Below, piece after piece: positions 24,319-33,307 of a DNA stretch of 64,000 nt. Position numbers and translations under genes: made by a program. The DNA is from CALCHA01 sp035548175 (GTDB taxonomy: Bacteria; Planctomycetota; Phycisphaerae; WQYP01), in NCBI GenBank assembly GCA_035548175.1, contig DASZTO010000024.1:1-64000 (forward strand), read 5' to 3'. The notes under the pieces were generated by a model that was given only the letters and a program-made list of their open reading frames with translations, did not search any database and was not told the origin of the DNA. The first letter of the stretch is position 1, and every line of letters begins with the position of its first letter.

Positions 24319-24828
24319 TTACCGCGCGCGGACTTTTTTGGGGTGTTTGGCGCCGTTGAGTTTTTTGGCGACGCCTTTGGTGGCGATGGCGCGGGCGGCG
24401 ATGGCGGTTTTGCGTGGGGCGCGGGGTTTTCGGTCGGGGAAGAGGAGTGCTTCGAGGTAGGCGATCACGTCGCGGTGGCCGCCGGTTTTGGCGTGGTCGA
24501 GGAGGGAGATGCCGTGGGGGCCTTTGCTGTCGGCGAGAGAGGCGTCCTCGGAGAGGAAGGCTTTGAGAAGTGGGAGTTTTCCAAGGGCGGCGGCGGAGAA
24601 GAGGTCGAGGCGCGCGCCTTTGGAGAGGAGGAACTCTGCGATGTCGCGGCGGCCGGTGTGAGCGGCAGCGCCGAGGGGAGTTTCCCAGTCGCCGTTGCCC
24701 CAGTCCCAGGCGGCGTTAACGACGGTGGGATACTGGGTGACCAGTTCGCGGACGCGCCCGAGATCGGCGTGAGACCGGCCGACCGTTTCGCCGACGACGG
24801 CGGGCGGCAGGGGCAGAATACTCGCCAT
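24319..24828 (-). CDS. Ankyrin-repeat protein
   Basis: The 169-residue product has about three ankyrin repeats: 'ETPLGAAAHTGRRDIAEFLL', 'LDLFSAAALGKLPLLKAFLS' and 'ISLLDHAKTGGHRDVIAYLE'. They are followed by a very basic tail (Lys/Arg/Ala-rich, residues 135-169, ending KKVRAR) that could bind nucleic acid or ribosomes. A protein-protein interaction role is inferred. No signal peptide is present. It lies 72 bases upstream of the EVE gene on the same strand and may be cotranscribed with it. Confidence 0.8.
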   Translation of the reverse strand: MASILPLPPAVVGETVGRSHADLGRVRELVTQYPTVVNAAWDWGNGDWETPLGAAAHTGRRDIAEFLLSKGARLDLFSAAALGKLPLLKAFLSEDASLADSKGPHGISLLDHAKTGGHRDVIAYLEALLFPDRKPRAPRKTAIAARAIATKGVAKKLNGAKHPKKVRAR

Positions 24829-25020
24829 GTTCTACTCCCATATCGACATGCATCAATTACGGGCATGGTACAGAAAGTGCGGGGTCAGCCTCAAACGAAA
24901 ATCGTGAGGAGGCCAAAAACCCTAATAAAGGGCAAACAAAGGGCGATTTTATCGTCCCCTGGGCCAGGGCGGAGGGGGGCGATTGTTTACGATGGGGGTC
25001 TGGGGGCGTAGGATTGCGGG

Positions 25021-26154
25021 ATGGCCACCCGCACCGAAATCGCCCGCTCCGCCGCCGCCAAGCTTGTTGCCGCCGACCCGGCTTCTCATACAGCCGTGCT
25101 GGGATTTGACGGATTTGTGGATGACATTATCGATGTGGTGGACAAGCGGCATGCGTTTGACCGGTATGACCGGCTGCTGACGATCCCGCAGTTCGCGGCG
25201 AAGGTGGGTTCGGCGGCGGGGCAGTCGTCGAACATGGAACTGGTGATCAAGCAGCAGAAGCTGGGGGGGAACGGGCCGATCATGGCGAACGCATTGGCGG
25301 CGCTGGGATTCGCCACAACTTATATCGGGACAACGGGTTATCCGACGGTACATCCGGTGTTCAAGGAGTTTTCGCAGCGGGCGAAGCTGTTGCCTTTGGC
25401 GGAACCGGCGCATACGTCGGCGCTGGAGTTTTCGGATGGCAAGATCATGCTGGGGAATCTGGCGCCGCTGTCGGAGGTGACGTGGGACCGGCTGAGGTCG
25501 GAGGTGGGGTTCGAGGGGCTGGTGAAGCTGTTCGACGGGGGGGAACTGCTGGGGACGGTGAACTGGACGATGCTGCCGCATTTGACGTCGATCTGGCAGC
25601 ATTTGCTGGGGGATGTTTTTCCGCGGCTGGGGAAAAGGCGGCGGCTGCTGTTTGTGGATCTGGCGGACCCGGAGAAGCGTCTGGCGACGGATTTGCGGGC
25701 GGCGCTGGGGGTGCTGGCGGAGATGAACCTGCAGGTGCCGGTGGTGCTGGGGCTGAACCAGTCGGAGGCGTTGCAGGTGGCGTCCGCGGTGGGGTGCGGG
25801 TGCGGGGCGAATCCGGGATTGGGGGAGCTGGGGGCGCTGGCGGGGGTGTTGCGGGAGAAGTTGCAGGTGGGGACGGTGGTGATTCATCCGCGGTCGGGGG
25901 CGGCGGCGGCGACGGGGAGCGGTGAGGCGGAGTGGTTTGAGGGGCCGTTTGTGGAATCGCCGAAAATATCGACGGGTGCGGGCGATCACTTCAACGCGGG
26001 TTTTGCGGCGGCGCGGCTGCTGGGTTTGACGCTGGGGGAATCGTTGGCGATGGCGACGGCGACGAGCGGGTATTACGTGCGGACGGCGGTGACGCCGGGG
26101 CAAGGAGCGCTGGCGGAATTTCTTCGCGATTTGCCGGATGCACAGAGTAGGTAG
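25021..26154 (+). CDS. PfkB-family carbohydrate kinase
   Basis: The 377-residue product belongs to the ribokinase/PfkB fold: 'AVLGFDGFVDDIID' near the N-terminus, the glycine-rich 'KLGGNGPIMANALAALGF' and the C-terminal anion-hole motif 'STGAGDHFNAGF'. The motif keeps the catalytic Asp of G-A-G-D. 'LLFVDLADPEKR' and 'VPVVLGLNQSEA' match the adenine side. The sugar substrate cannot be assigned. The last 164 bases overlap the 3' end of the convergent nuoN gene, and both reading frames are intact there. Codons end mostly in G. Confidence 0.85.
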   Translation: MATRTEIARSAAAKLVAADPASHTAVLGFDGFVDDIIDVVDKRHAFDRYDRLLTIPQFAAKVGSAAGQSSNMELVIKQQKLGGNGPIMANALAALGFATTYIGTTGYPTVHPVFKEFSQRAKLLPLAEPAHTSALEFSDGKIMLGNLAPLSEVTWDRLRSEVGFEGLVKLFDGGELLGTVNWTMLPHLTSIWQHLLGDVFPRLGKRRRLLFVDLADPEKRLATDLRAALGVLAEMNLQVPVVLGLNQSEALQVASAVGCGCGANPGLGELGALAGVLREKLQVGTVVIHPRSGAAAATGSGEAEWFEGPFVESPKISTGAGDHFNAGFAAARLLGLTLGESLAMATATSGYYVRTAVTPGQGALAEFLRDLPDAQSR

Positions 26155-27811
26155 CCTGGATGGCGGGGAGGGCCCGGGCCGGCGTGGGAGGGAGGAGGAG
26201 GGCATAGCGGCGTGCGCCCCAGTCGATGAGGCCGTAACCGGCGAAGGCGACGACGTTGATGACGGCGAGGACGAGTGCGAGGATGGTGACGGGGGCGATT
26301 TCGATGATGGGGGTTTGCTCGGCTTCGGCAGTGGGGGGGATCAGATACATCTGGCGGATGACGCGGAAGTAGTAGAAGGCGGCGAGGACGGTGTTGATGC
26401 CGAGGGTGGCGATGCCGAGCCAGCCTGTGAGGGCGCCGGCGTTGAGGAGGAGGGTGAAGAGCTTGAGCTTGGCGGCGAAGCCGATGGTGAGGGGGATGCC
26501 GGTGAGGGAGAGGAGGAAGACGAGCATGCAGGCGGCGAGGACTGGCGCGCGTGTGGCGAGGCCGGCGTAATCGGCGAGGTCTTCGCCGGTGGGGCGGAGT
26601 CCGTTGGGATGCGAGGTGGTGGGCGGGGGGATCATGCGACGGATGCCGATGGACATGCCGGCATCGGTGGGACCGCTGAGTCGCTGAGCGATGGCGGCGG
26701 CGGCGATGAAGGCCCCGCCGTTCATGAAGAGGTAGAGGGCGAGGTAGAAGAGGAGGGTTTCTGCGGCGGCGCTCCACTGGAGATCGCCGGAAGCGGAGCG
26801 GAGGAGGACGGAGAGGGCCATGAGCATGTAACCGGCGTGGGCGACGCTGGACCAGGCGAGGAGTCGTTTGATGTTGCGTTGGGGATAGGCGGCGAGGTTG
26901 CCCCAGAAGCAGGTGAGGGCGCCGAGGGCGAGGATTGCGGCGGGCAGCCAGGTGAACTGGGGTGAAAGGGCCAGGACGATGCGGAGGAGGAGTCCGAGGC
27001 CGGCGGTTTTGGAGCAGACGGCGAGGAAGGTGGCGACGTCGATGGGGGCGCCTTCGAAGACGTCGGGGCACCAGAAGTGGAGGGGGAAGATGGCGATTTT
27101 GAAGCCGACGCCGACGAGGAGGCCGGTGACGCCGAGGGCGGCGATGGTGGCGCGGGCGTGTGCGGCGCCGGGGGTGGCGGCGGCGGGGAGAGCGGCGTGA
27201 GCGATGTCGCGGAGATCGAGGGTATTGAAGAGACCATAGAGGAGAGACATGCCGTAGACCATGACGGCAGCGGCGGCGGCGCCGAAGAGGACGTACTTCA
27301 TGGCGGCTTCGGCGCCGAGGCGGTGGGTTTTGCGGAAGCCGGCGAGGACGTAGCTGGGGAGGGAGGCGAGTTCGAGGGCGACGAAGATGATCAGGAGGTT
27401 GGTGGTCTGGACCATGAGGCACATGCCGAGGAGGGCGAGGAGGAGGAGCAGGAAGAATTCGGGGGAGTCGCCGGTTTGTCCGCGGGCGAGGAATTTGTCG
27501 TGGGAATCAGTGAACCAGAGAGCGAGGAGTATTCCGGCGAAGAGGACGAGGAGGAGCCGGAGGGCCCAGCCGAAGGGGTCGAGGAGGAGCATGCCGCCGA
27601 AGAGGGTTTGGGGGGAATCGACGCAGCGGGCGCGGACGAGGAAGAGTGCGACGAAAGCGGCGAGAACGCCTGCGGCGGCGCCGATGCCGGCGATGAGCAG
27701 GTCCTTTCGCGGTCGGAAGAGGGGCGCGAGGAGGGAGCCGATCGCGGCGAGTGCGAGGAGGGCCTCGGGCAGGAGGGCGAACAAGTCATGAGCTGATGGA
27801 AGCACACTCAT
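25991..27811 (-). CDS. nuoN: NADH-quinone oxidoreductase subunit N
   Basis: Proton-pumping antiporter-like subunit of respiratory complex I, in the inner membrane. The 606-residue product has about 14 hydrophobic helices, with 'LLPEALLALAAIGSLLAPL' at the start, 'LASLPSYVLAGFRKT', 'AAMKYVLFGAAAAAVMVYG' (Lys of the trans-membrane channel), 'VGFKIAIFPLHFWCPDVFEGAP', 'KRLLAWSSVAHAGYMLMAL' and 'SLTGIPLTIGFAAKLKLF'. The core is complete, but about 65 residues at the C-terminus (after 'YSVHPANREE') are Pro/Ser-rich, unlike NuoN, and lie mostly in sequence antisense to the PfkB gene. It follows nuoM 33 bases downstream on the same strand. Confidence 0.94.
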   Translation of the reverse strand: MSVLPSAHDLFALLPEALLALAAIGSLLAPLFRPRKDLLIAGIGAAAGVLAAFVALFLVRARCVDSPQTLFGGMLLLDPFGWALRLLLVLFAGILLALWFTDSHDKFLARGQTGDSPEFFLLLLLALLGMCLMVQTTNLLIIFVALELASLPSYVLAGFRKTHRLGAEAAMKYVLFGAAAAAVMVYGMSLLYGLFNTLDLRDIAHAALPAAATPGAAHARATIAALGVTGLLVGVGFKIAIFPLHFWCPDVFEGAPIDVATFLAVCSKTAGLGLLLRIVLALSPQFTWLPAAILALGALTCFWGNLAAYPQRNIKRLLAWSSVAHAGYMLMALSVLLRSASGDLQWSAAAETLLFYLALYLFMNGGAFIAAAAIAQRLSGPTDAGMSIGIRRMIPPPTTSHPNGLRPTGEDLADYAGLATRAPVLAACMLVFLLSLTGIPLTIGFAAKLKLFTLLLNAGALTGWLGIATLGINTVLAAFYYFRVIRQMYLIPPTAEAEQTPIIEIAPVTILALVLAVINVVAFAGYGLIDWGARRYALLLPPTPARALPAIQATYSVHPANREEIPPALLAPASPPSARNTRSSPSPSPTIPPASNPAAAPPQNPR

Positions 27812-27844
27812 CCCACGCTGCTGTAAGTCTGACAGGTCTGGGGC

Positions 27845-29452
27845 TCACCCGGTCACCAGGCGCATGAGTCCTTCGACGGCGGGGCGGAGGGGTTCGAGGA
27901 CGAGAGCCGGGAGGACGCCGAGGGCGATAGCGGAGAGGCCGAGGATGGCGAGGATCCATTTTTCGGAGCCGGTGAGCCGGGCGAAGTTCTGGTGTTCGGG
28001 CTTGGGAGCGCCCATGTAGACGCGCTGAAGAGTCCAGAGGTGGTAGGCGGCGGTGATGACGATGGTGCCGGCGGCGAGCGCGCCGAACCAGAGGAGCGGA
28101 CCGGTGACGCCGATGACGCTGAAGGAGTGGCGGGCGAGGAAACCGTGGGGATCGGCGGCGGAGAAGACGCCGAGGAGGACGAGGAGTTCGCCGACGAAGC
28201 CGCAGAGCCCGGGGAGGCCCATGGAGGCGAAGAAGCCGACGGCGGCCCAACCGGTGTAAGTGGGCATGGAGCTCCAGAGGCCGCCGAGTTTGGGGATGTC
28301 GCGGTGATGGGCGCGGTCGTAGAGGACGCCGACGATGAAGAACATCATGGCGGAGGAGATGCCGTGGGCGAGCATCTGGAAGAGCGCCCCGGCGGTGGCG
28401 GTGGAGTTGATGACGGCGAGTCCGAGGAGTACGTATCCCATGTGGCTGACGGAGGAATAGGCGACGAGGCGTTTGAAGTCGCGCTGTGCGAGGGCGACGA
28501 AGGCGCCGTAGACGATGGAGACGACGCCGATAAGACCGACCCAGAACCAGTTGTCGGCGGCCTGTGCGGAAAAGATGGGATAGGAGATGCGGAGGAGGCC
28601 GTAGGCGCCCATTTTGAGGAGGACGGCGGCGAGGATCATGGAGACGGGGGTGGGCGCTTCGACGTGGGCGTCGGGGAGCCAGGTGTGGAGGGGGACGGCG
28701 GGGATTTTGACGGCGAAACCGACGAAGAGGAGCCAGAAGGCGGCGTTTCCGAAGGCGGCTGCGCGTCCGCCCTCCATGAAGCGGGAGTGGAGCGCGGGAT
28801 CGGTGGCGAGGCGGATGACGTCGAAGACGCCGGCGTTGGGTCCACCGGGGCCCATGCCGCGGGTGTAGAAATAGATGCCGAGGATGGCGATGAGGATACC
28901 GATGGAGCCCAGGAGGGTGTAGAGGAAGAACTTGATGGCGGCGTATTCCTTTCTGGGGCCGCCCCAGATGCCGATGAGGAAGTACATGGGGAAGAGGGAG
29001 ACTTCGAAGAAGACGTAGAAGAGGAGCAGATCGAGAGAGATAAAGGTGCCGATCATGCCGGCGAGGAGGAAGAGGAGCAGTGCGAAATAGGCTTTTGGGG
29101 ATTTGGTGACGCCGTAAGAGGCCCAGCAGGCGACGAGGGAGACGGCGGTGGTGAGGAGCACGAGGGGCAAGGAAATGCCGTCGACGCCGACGAAGTATTG
29201 GGCGCCGAGGGAAGGGATCCAGGGGAAGCGGAAGGCGAGCTGGATGGAGTGGGCGTCAGTGGCGGCGTAGCTGACACGGGTCCAGTCGAACCAGGAGGCG
29301 GCGAGGAGGGAGAGGAGGAAGGTGAGGAGTGCGACGGCGAGTGCGACGGGGCGTGCGCGTCGGGCCTGGCCGGGCGGCAGCGCGAGGATGGCGAGTCCGC
29401 CGAGGCAAGGCACCAGCATCAGCGAGGTGAGAATGCTGGAGGTGTTGAGCAC
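27845..29452 (-). CDS. nuoM: NADH-quinone oxidoreductase subunit M
   Basis: Second antiporter-like subunit of complex I. The 535-residue product has 'FVGVDGISLPLVLLTTAVS', 'FYVFFEVSLFPMYFLIGIWG' (channel Glu), 'AAIKFFLYTLLGSI', 'KIPAVPLHTWLPDAHVEAPT', 'VLLKMGAYGLLRI' and 'KRLVAYSSVSHMGYVLLGL', all typical of NuoM. The frame opens at 29752 but the GTG at 29452, with GGAG five bases upstream, gives a normal N-terminus. Only nuoM and nuoN occur here; the gene upstream is divergent. The other complex I subunits must be encoded elsewhere, or this pair supplements another membrane complex. Confidence 0.95.
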   Translation of the reverse strand: MLNTSSILTSLMLVPCLGGLAILALPPGQARRARPVALAVALLTFLLSLLAASWFDWTRVSYAATDAHSIQLAFRFPWIPSLGAQYFVGVDGISLPLVLLTTAVSLVACWASYGVTKSPKAYFALLLFLLAGMIGTFISLDLLLFYVFFEVSLFPMYFLIGIWGGPRKEYAAIKFFLYTLLGSIGILIAILGIYFYTRGMGPGGPNAGVFDVIRLATDPALHSRFMEGGRAAAFGNAAFWLLFVGFAVKIPAVPLHTWLPDAHVEAPTPVSMILAAVLLKMGAYGLLRISYPIFSAQAADNWFWVGLIGVVSIVYGAFVALAQRDFKRLVAYSSVSHMGYVLLGLAVINSTATAGALFQMLAHGISSAMMFFIVGVLYDRAHHRDIPKLGGLWSSMPTYTGWAAVGFFASMGLPGLCGFVGELLVLLGVFSAADPHGFLARHSFSVIGVTGPLLWFGALAAGTIVITAAYHLWTLQRVYMGAPKPEHQNFARLTGSEKWILAILGLSAIALGVLPALVLEPLRPAVEGLMRLVTG

Positions 29453-29729
29453 CGCAACTCCGGTATGCACGCGGAAGGGGCGGCCATCGATCTTCCTTCT
29501 TACCGCCAAAGTCAGCCGAAGATAGGGCAAAGGGGTGACCTTGTCACGCGCGTCCGGAGGGCGCGCGGCGGTGCGCGGAGGGGATGGAAGGCGGGCCTGG
29601 CGATTTGCGGGCGGGGGCTGGGTGCGCGGGTGGCGGGCGAGGCGCGGGACCCCGGAAAGGGCCGGATGGTAGCAGAGGGATTCGTGCGGCTTGACTGGCG
29701 CCGCGGTTGCCGACATGCTGACTTGTCGC

Positions 29730-30437
29730 ATGAAGGAAACGCTCGAACGCATCGTGCCCGAAGCCGCCGACCAGCGCCATATAGCCGGCGACGATACGCT
29801 GCAACTGCACCTGTCGCGGTATGAGTTCGCGTCGCAGTTTGCGCGGGGGAAGGTGCTGGATATCGCCTGCGGAGTGGGGTACGGATCGGCGCTGCTGGCG
29901 GCGTTGCCGGAGGTGCGGGAGGTGACGGGGGTGGATCTGGCGGAAGAGGCATTGGAGCTGGCGCGGGAGCGTTACGCGCGGCCGAACATTCGATTTGTTC
30001 AGGGGGACTGCATGACGTACACGGGGGAGGCGGTGAACACGATTGTGTCGCTGGAGACGGTGGAGCATTTGCCGGAGCCGGAGAAGTTCATTCGTCGGAT
30101 AGCGGAGCAGTTGTCGCCGGGGGGCGTGTTGATCGCGTCGGTTCCGGTGACGCCGTCGATGGATTTCAACCCGTATCATCTGCACGATTTCACGCCGGGG
30201 CGTTTCGAGGCGCTGATGCGGTCCGCGGGTTTGGAGGTGGTGGATCGGCTGCTGCAGATACAGGCGTATCGGCCGGTGGCGGCCCTTCGGCGGAAGGAAG
30301 CGCGGATGGCGGATGCGCGGCGGAGCCTGTCGGCGTTTTATCTGGGGCATCCGTCGAAATTTTTTTTGCGGGCGTGGTCGGTGCTGCGGGACGGTTTTGC
30401 CAATAAATATCTGACGCTGGCGTGCAGAAAGGTCTGA
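29730..30437 (+). CDS. Class I SAM-dependent methyltransferase
   Basis: The 235-residue product has all the core motifs: 'GKVLDIACGVGYGSALLA' (SAM-binding loop), 'VTGVDLAEEALELAR' (acidic residue binding the ribose), 'FVQGDCMTYT', 'IVSLETVEHLPEPEKF' and 'LSPGGVLIASVPVTPS'. Such UbiE-like enzymes act on small molecules or glycan lipids; the substrate is unknown. The ATG at 29730 is preferred; 29715 is also in frame. It heads a tight run with a GT2 transferase (3-base gap), DUF2304 and a GT-C-like membrane protein, so a role in glycolipid assembly is likely. Confidence 0.85.
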   Translation: MKETLERIVPEAADQRHIAGDDTLQLHLSRYEFASQFARGKVLDIACGVGYGSALLAALPEVREVTGVDLAEEALELARERYARPNIRFVQGDCMTYTGEAVNTIVSLETVEHLPEPEKFIRRIAEQLSPGGVLIASVPVTPSMDFNPYHLHDFTPGRFEALMRSAGLEVVDRLLQIQAYRPVAALRRKEARMADARRSLSAFYLGHPSKFFLRAWSVLRDGFANKYLTLACRKV

Positions 30438-30439
30438 CG

Positions 30440-31117
30440 ATGGGCGACCGGACCTTTGTGGTGATCGCGGCGTATAACGAGCAGGAGATGATCGGGCAGG
30501 TGGTGCGCTCGGTGGTTCCGCTGGCGGGGCGCGTGGTGGTGGTGGATGACGGGAGCGGGGATGAATCGGCCCAGCGCGCCTTTGAGGCGGGGGCGACGGT
30601 GCTTTCGCACCCGCTGAATCTGGGGCAGGGAGCGGCGCTGCAGACGGGGATCGAGTATGCGCTGCGGAACGGGGCGGAGCACATCGTGACTTTCGACGCG
30701 GACGGGCAGCACGCGCCGTCGGATATCGGCGGGGCGCTGGAGGCGTTGCAGCGCGCCGAGGTGGATGTGCTGCTGGGATCGCGGTTTCTGGGGCGGGCGA
30801 TCGACATGCCGGCGGCGAAGCGCGTGGTGCTGCGGCTGGCGGTGGCGTTCACGCGGATGACGACGGGGCTGAAGCTGACGGACACGCATAACGGGTTTCG
30901 GGTGATGACGCGGTCGGCGGCGGAGCGGATCAAGCTGCGGCAGAACCGGATGTCGCACGCGTCGGATTTGCTGAGCCAGATTGCGCAATTGAAGCTGCGT
31001 TATGCGGAGTATCCGGTGGAAGTGCGCTACACGGAGTATTCGCGCCGCAAGGGGCAGCCGTTGACCGCGGCGTTTCATATCCTGGTGGATTCGGCGGTTG
31101 GAAGGATGCTGAAATGA
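30440..31117 (+). CDS. Glycosyltransferase family 2, dolichyl-phosphate-mannose-synthase-like
   Basis: The 225-residue product has a single GT-A domain: 'TFVVIAAYNEQEMIGQVV', 'VVVVDDGSGDES', 'LNLGQGAALQTGIEYAL', 'VTFDADGQHAPSDI' (D-x-D), 'LLGSRFLG' and 'DTHNGFRVMTRSAAERI'. There is no trans-membrane tail. Enzymes of this type load a sugar on a polyprenyl phosphate at the cytoplasmic face. Its stop codon overlaps the start of the DUF2304 gene by four bases. The pairing of a short DPMS-like GT2 with DUF2304 is a recurrent arrangement. Confidence 0.9.
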   Translation: MGDRTFVVIAAYNEQEMIGQVVRSVVPLAGRVVVVDDGSGDESAQRAFEAGATVLSHPLNLGQGAALQTGIEYALRNGAEHIVTFDADGQHAPSDIGGALEALQRAEVDVLLGSRFLGRAIDMPAAKRVVLRLAVAFTRMTTGLKLTDTHNGFRVMTRSAAERIKLRQNRMSHASDLLSQIAQLKLRYAEYPVEVRYTEYSRRKGQPLTAAFHILVDSAVGRMLK

Positions 31118-31488
31118 CGATCAAGATCATACTGACGCTGCTTCTGGGGACGCTGGCGCTGTATGCGGCGCGGAACATGCGTGGGGCGTTGGCGCCGATA
31201 GCGCTGCTGTTCATCGCGGCGAGCCTTGTGGGCGTGTTCTTCGTGTGGAATCCGCAGGCGGCGAATAACGTCGCGGGGCTTGTGGGCATCGGCCGGGGCG
31301 CGGATCTGATTTTTTACTTCGGGTTCATCTTCGGGTTGTTCAGCATTTTCGTGCTGCACCTGCGGATCGCGCTTTTGAATCGGCAACTCACGCTGCTGGC
31401 GCGGCACATTGCGCTCAATGGGGCGCGCGAGCATCCTCCGACCTCCCCTTCGCCGCCGGAGGGCACACCTCATGCGCCGGCCTGCTAA
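31114..31488 (+). CDS. DUF2304-family membrane protein
   Basis: The 124-residue product has three hydrophobic segments: about residues 4-17, 24-46 and 63-85. 'VAGLVGIGRGADLIFYFGFIF' is the family's most conserved stretch, and a charged 'LHLRIALLNRQLTLLARHIAL' tail follows. DUF2304 proteins usually accompany polyprenyl-phosphate glycosyltransferases and may help flip or present the lipid-linked sugar; that is inferred. It overlaps the preceding gene by 4 bases and the next by 17, a translationally coupled set. Confidence 0.88.
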   Translation: MTIKIILTLLLGTLALYAARNMRGALAPIALLFIAASLVGVFFVWNPQAANNVAGLVGIGRGADLIFYFGFIFGLFSIFVLHLRIALLNRQLTLLARHIALNGAREHPPTSPSPPEGTPHAPAC

Positions 31489-32902
31489 GGCTTTCGCCCA
31501 GCGGGGGCTTTTCGTTGTGCTGGCGACGGCGGTGTTGTGCTGGCCGCTGGTATACAACCGGTTCCCCATCGTTTTTGGCGACTCGCTGCTGTATTCGCTG
31601 ACGGCGTTCACGGGTCTGTCGATGGCGTTTCGTCCGAGCTGTTATCCGTATTTGCTGGCGGCGGCGGGGGTGTTCAAATCGGTGACGCCGCTGTGCATAT
31701 TTCAGTCGTTGCTTGCGGGGGTGGTGTTGGAGATCGCGCTGCGGCGGGCGGCGGGTTTGCGGTGGGCGGGGGCGGTGGGCGTGCTTTTTGGCCTGGGGCT
31801 GCTGACGACGGTGGCGTGGTGGACGTCGTCGCTGATGCCGGACATTTTTTTCGGATTGGCGGTTTTGAGCGCCGGTCTGTTGGGGTTCGCGGGGAACCTG
31901 ACGCGCACGGACCGGGTGCTGCTGTGGGGGATACTGGTGATTTCGGTGGAGGAGCACGTGGCGCTGCCGCCGCCGTTGCTGCTGCTGGCGGGGCTATGGG
32001 TGCTGTTGCAGCTTGTGCGTCGGCGGCGTCCGACGGGCGCATCGCTGGGGATTCTGGGCGTGGCGGCGTTGGGATTCGTCAGTTATCCGGCGCTCAATGC
32101 GCTGACCGGCCACGCGTTCGCGCCGTCGGACAGCAGCTCGAAATACATTTTGTCGCGCATGGCGGGGGACGGGCTGCTGGATGAGACGGACATGCTGCAT
32201 TTCACGGCCAACGCGCCGGAGCGGCGGGCGGACTTACTGGGCCGGTTTCACAGTCTTTCGACGCTGCCGGCGAACGTGCCGCTGGGATATCTGTCGCCGC
32301 AATCGGCGCGTACGGGAGCGTATTCGCATGATGCGCAATCGCCGTTCGTGGAGTGGACGTCGGATCCGCGGCTGCCGTCGTTTGGGCAGATGATCGTGCG
32401 GAACCTGAAGCGTCGGCCGCTGCAGAATGTGCGGGCGGTGATCGCGGGGACGGTGCGGCTGATGGGTTCCGGGGGCTTTCCGCTGTTTGTGGAACAGATG
32501 CATCCGTCGCCGCCGATGCCGATCCTGGCGCATGATGCGCACGGTTTTGAGGAGAGCCGGCAGAATCACGCGGCGCTGCACGTGGCGGGGTGGAATGTGC
32601 TGATCACGCCGACTTATTGGATTTTCAGCATCGCGGCGGCGGGGGCGCTGCTGTCGTCGATTCGGTATCGGGAGGCGTGGAAGCGGGTGGGGACGCCGCT
32701 GGGCGCGTTTATTCTGTCGTTTGACGTTCTGCATGCGGCGACGGTGTATGCGCTGTCGGGGGATTTTCCGCGGTATCAGTCGCGGGTGTCGTGGGTGGTG
32801 GTGCTGGGGGGATTTCTGGCGGTGCTGTCGGTGGTGCGAACGGCGCGCGCGAAGGAAGGGGGGACACGGGCGGGCGATCATTCGCCGTGGCGGGCGGTGT
32901 AG
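31472..32902 (+). CDS. Multi-pass membrane protein, GT-C-like
   Basis: The 476-residue product has about nine to ten hydrophobic helices. After the first helix comes an external loop with acidic residues (VFGDSLLYSL), where GT-C glycosyltransferases have their catalytic Asp/Glu. Long periplasmic segments follow (about 215-370, including 'SKYILSRMAGDGLLDE'). I do not recognise a precise family. The context (DPMS-like GT2 plus DUF2304 upstream) suggests a transferase that uses a polyprenyl-phosphate sugar, but this is inference. The 3' end overlaps the convergent gcvH gene by 25 bases. Confidence 0.7.
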   Translation: MRRPAKAFAQRGLFVVLATAVLCWPLVYNRFPIVFGDSLLYSLTAFTGLSMAFRPSCYPYLLAAAGVFKSVTPLCIFQSLLAGVVLEIALRRAAGLRWAGAVGVLFGLGLLTTVAWWTSSLMPDIFFGLAVLSAGLLGFAGNLTRTDRVLLWGILVISVEEHVALPPPLLLLAGLWVLLQLVRRRRPTGASLGILGVAALGFVSYPALNALTGHAFAPSDSSSKYILSRMAGDGLLDETDMLHFTANAPERRADLLGRFHSLSTLPANVPLGYLSPQSARTGAYSHDAQSPFVEWTSDPRLPSFGQMIVRNLKRRPLQNVRAVIAGTVRLMGSGGFPLFVEQMHPSPPMPILAHDAHGFEESRQNHAALHVAGWNVLITPTYWIFSIAAAGALLSSIRYREAWKRVGTPLGAFILSFDVLHAATVYALSGDFPRYQSRVSWVVVLGGFLAVLSVVRTARAKEGGTRAGDHSPWRAV

Positions 32903-33255
32903 GCGGGGCCGTCCATGAGGGCGGAGAGGTCCGCGGCGGGGGCGTTGATTTTCACGAGCCAGCCTTTGCCGTAGGGGTCCTGGTTGACGAGGGAGGGGTC
33001 GGCCTTGATGGCTTCGTTGACCTGGGCGACTTCGCCGGTGACGGCGCTGTAGAGCTCGCTGGTGGCTTTGACGGACTCGATCTCTCCGAAGCGTTTTCCG
33101 GCGTCGACCTTTTTTCCGACGGTGGGGAGGTCGACGTAGGTGACATCGGTGAGCTCATCGACGGCGAAGCGCGTGAGTCCGATGGTGACGATGTCTCCCT
33201 CCTGCTTGTGCCATTCGTGGGAGGTGGAATAACGGCGGTCGTTTGGTGCGGACAT
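32878..33255 (-). CDS. gcvH: Glycine cleavage system H protein
   Basis: Carries the aminomethyl group on lipoyl-lysine between the P and T proteins in glycine breakdown. The 125-residue product has 'RRYSTSHEWHKQEGDIVTIG', 'VTYVDLPTVGKKVDAGKRFG' and the lipoylation site ESVKATSELYSAV (K in VKA), then 'VNEAIKADPSLVNQDPYGKGWL'. Length and motifs are standard. It lies downstream of gcvT on the same strand with a 52-base gap. The P-protein genes are not in the window. Confidence 0.96.
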   Translation of the reverse strand: MSAPNDRRYSTSHEWHKQEGDIVTIGLTRFAVDELTDVTYVDLPTVGKKVDAGKRFGEIESVKATSELYSAVTGEVAQVNEAIKADPSLVNQDPYGKGWLVKINAPAADLSALMDGPAYTARHGE

Positions 33256-33307
33256 CGGGGCCTCGGCGGTTAGGAAATGGTCACGGGTGGTTGGGATTCG
33301 AGAGATT

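Noticed and set aside
27992..29824. 610-codon plus-strand frame over nuoM
   Set aside because: Gly/Glu/Asp-rich shadow of nuoM codons; no recognisable domain.
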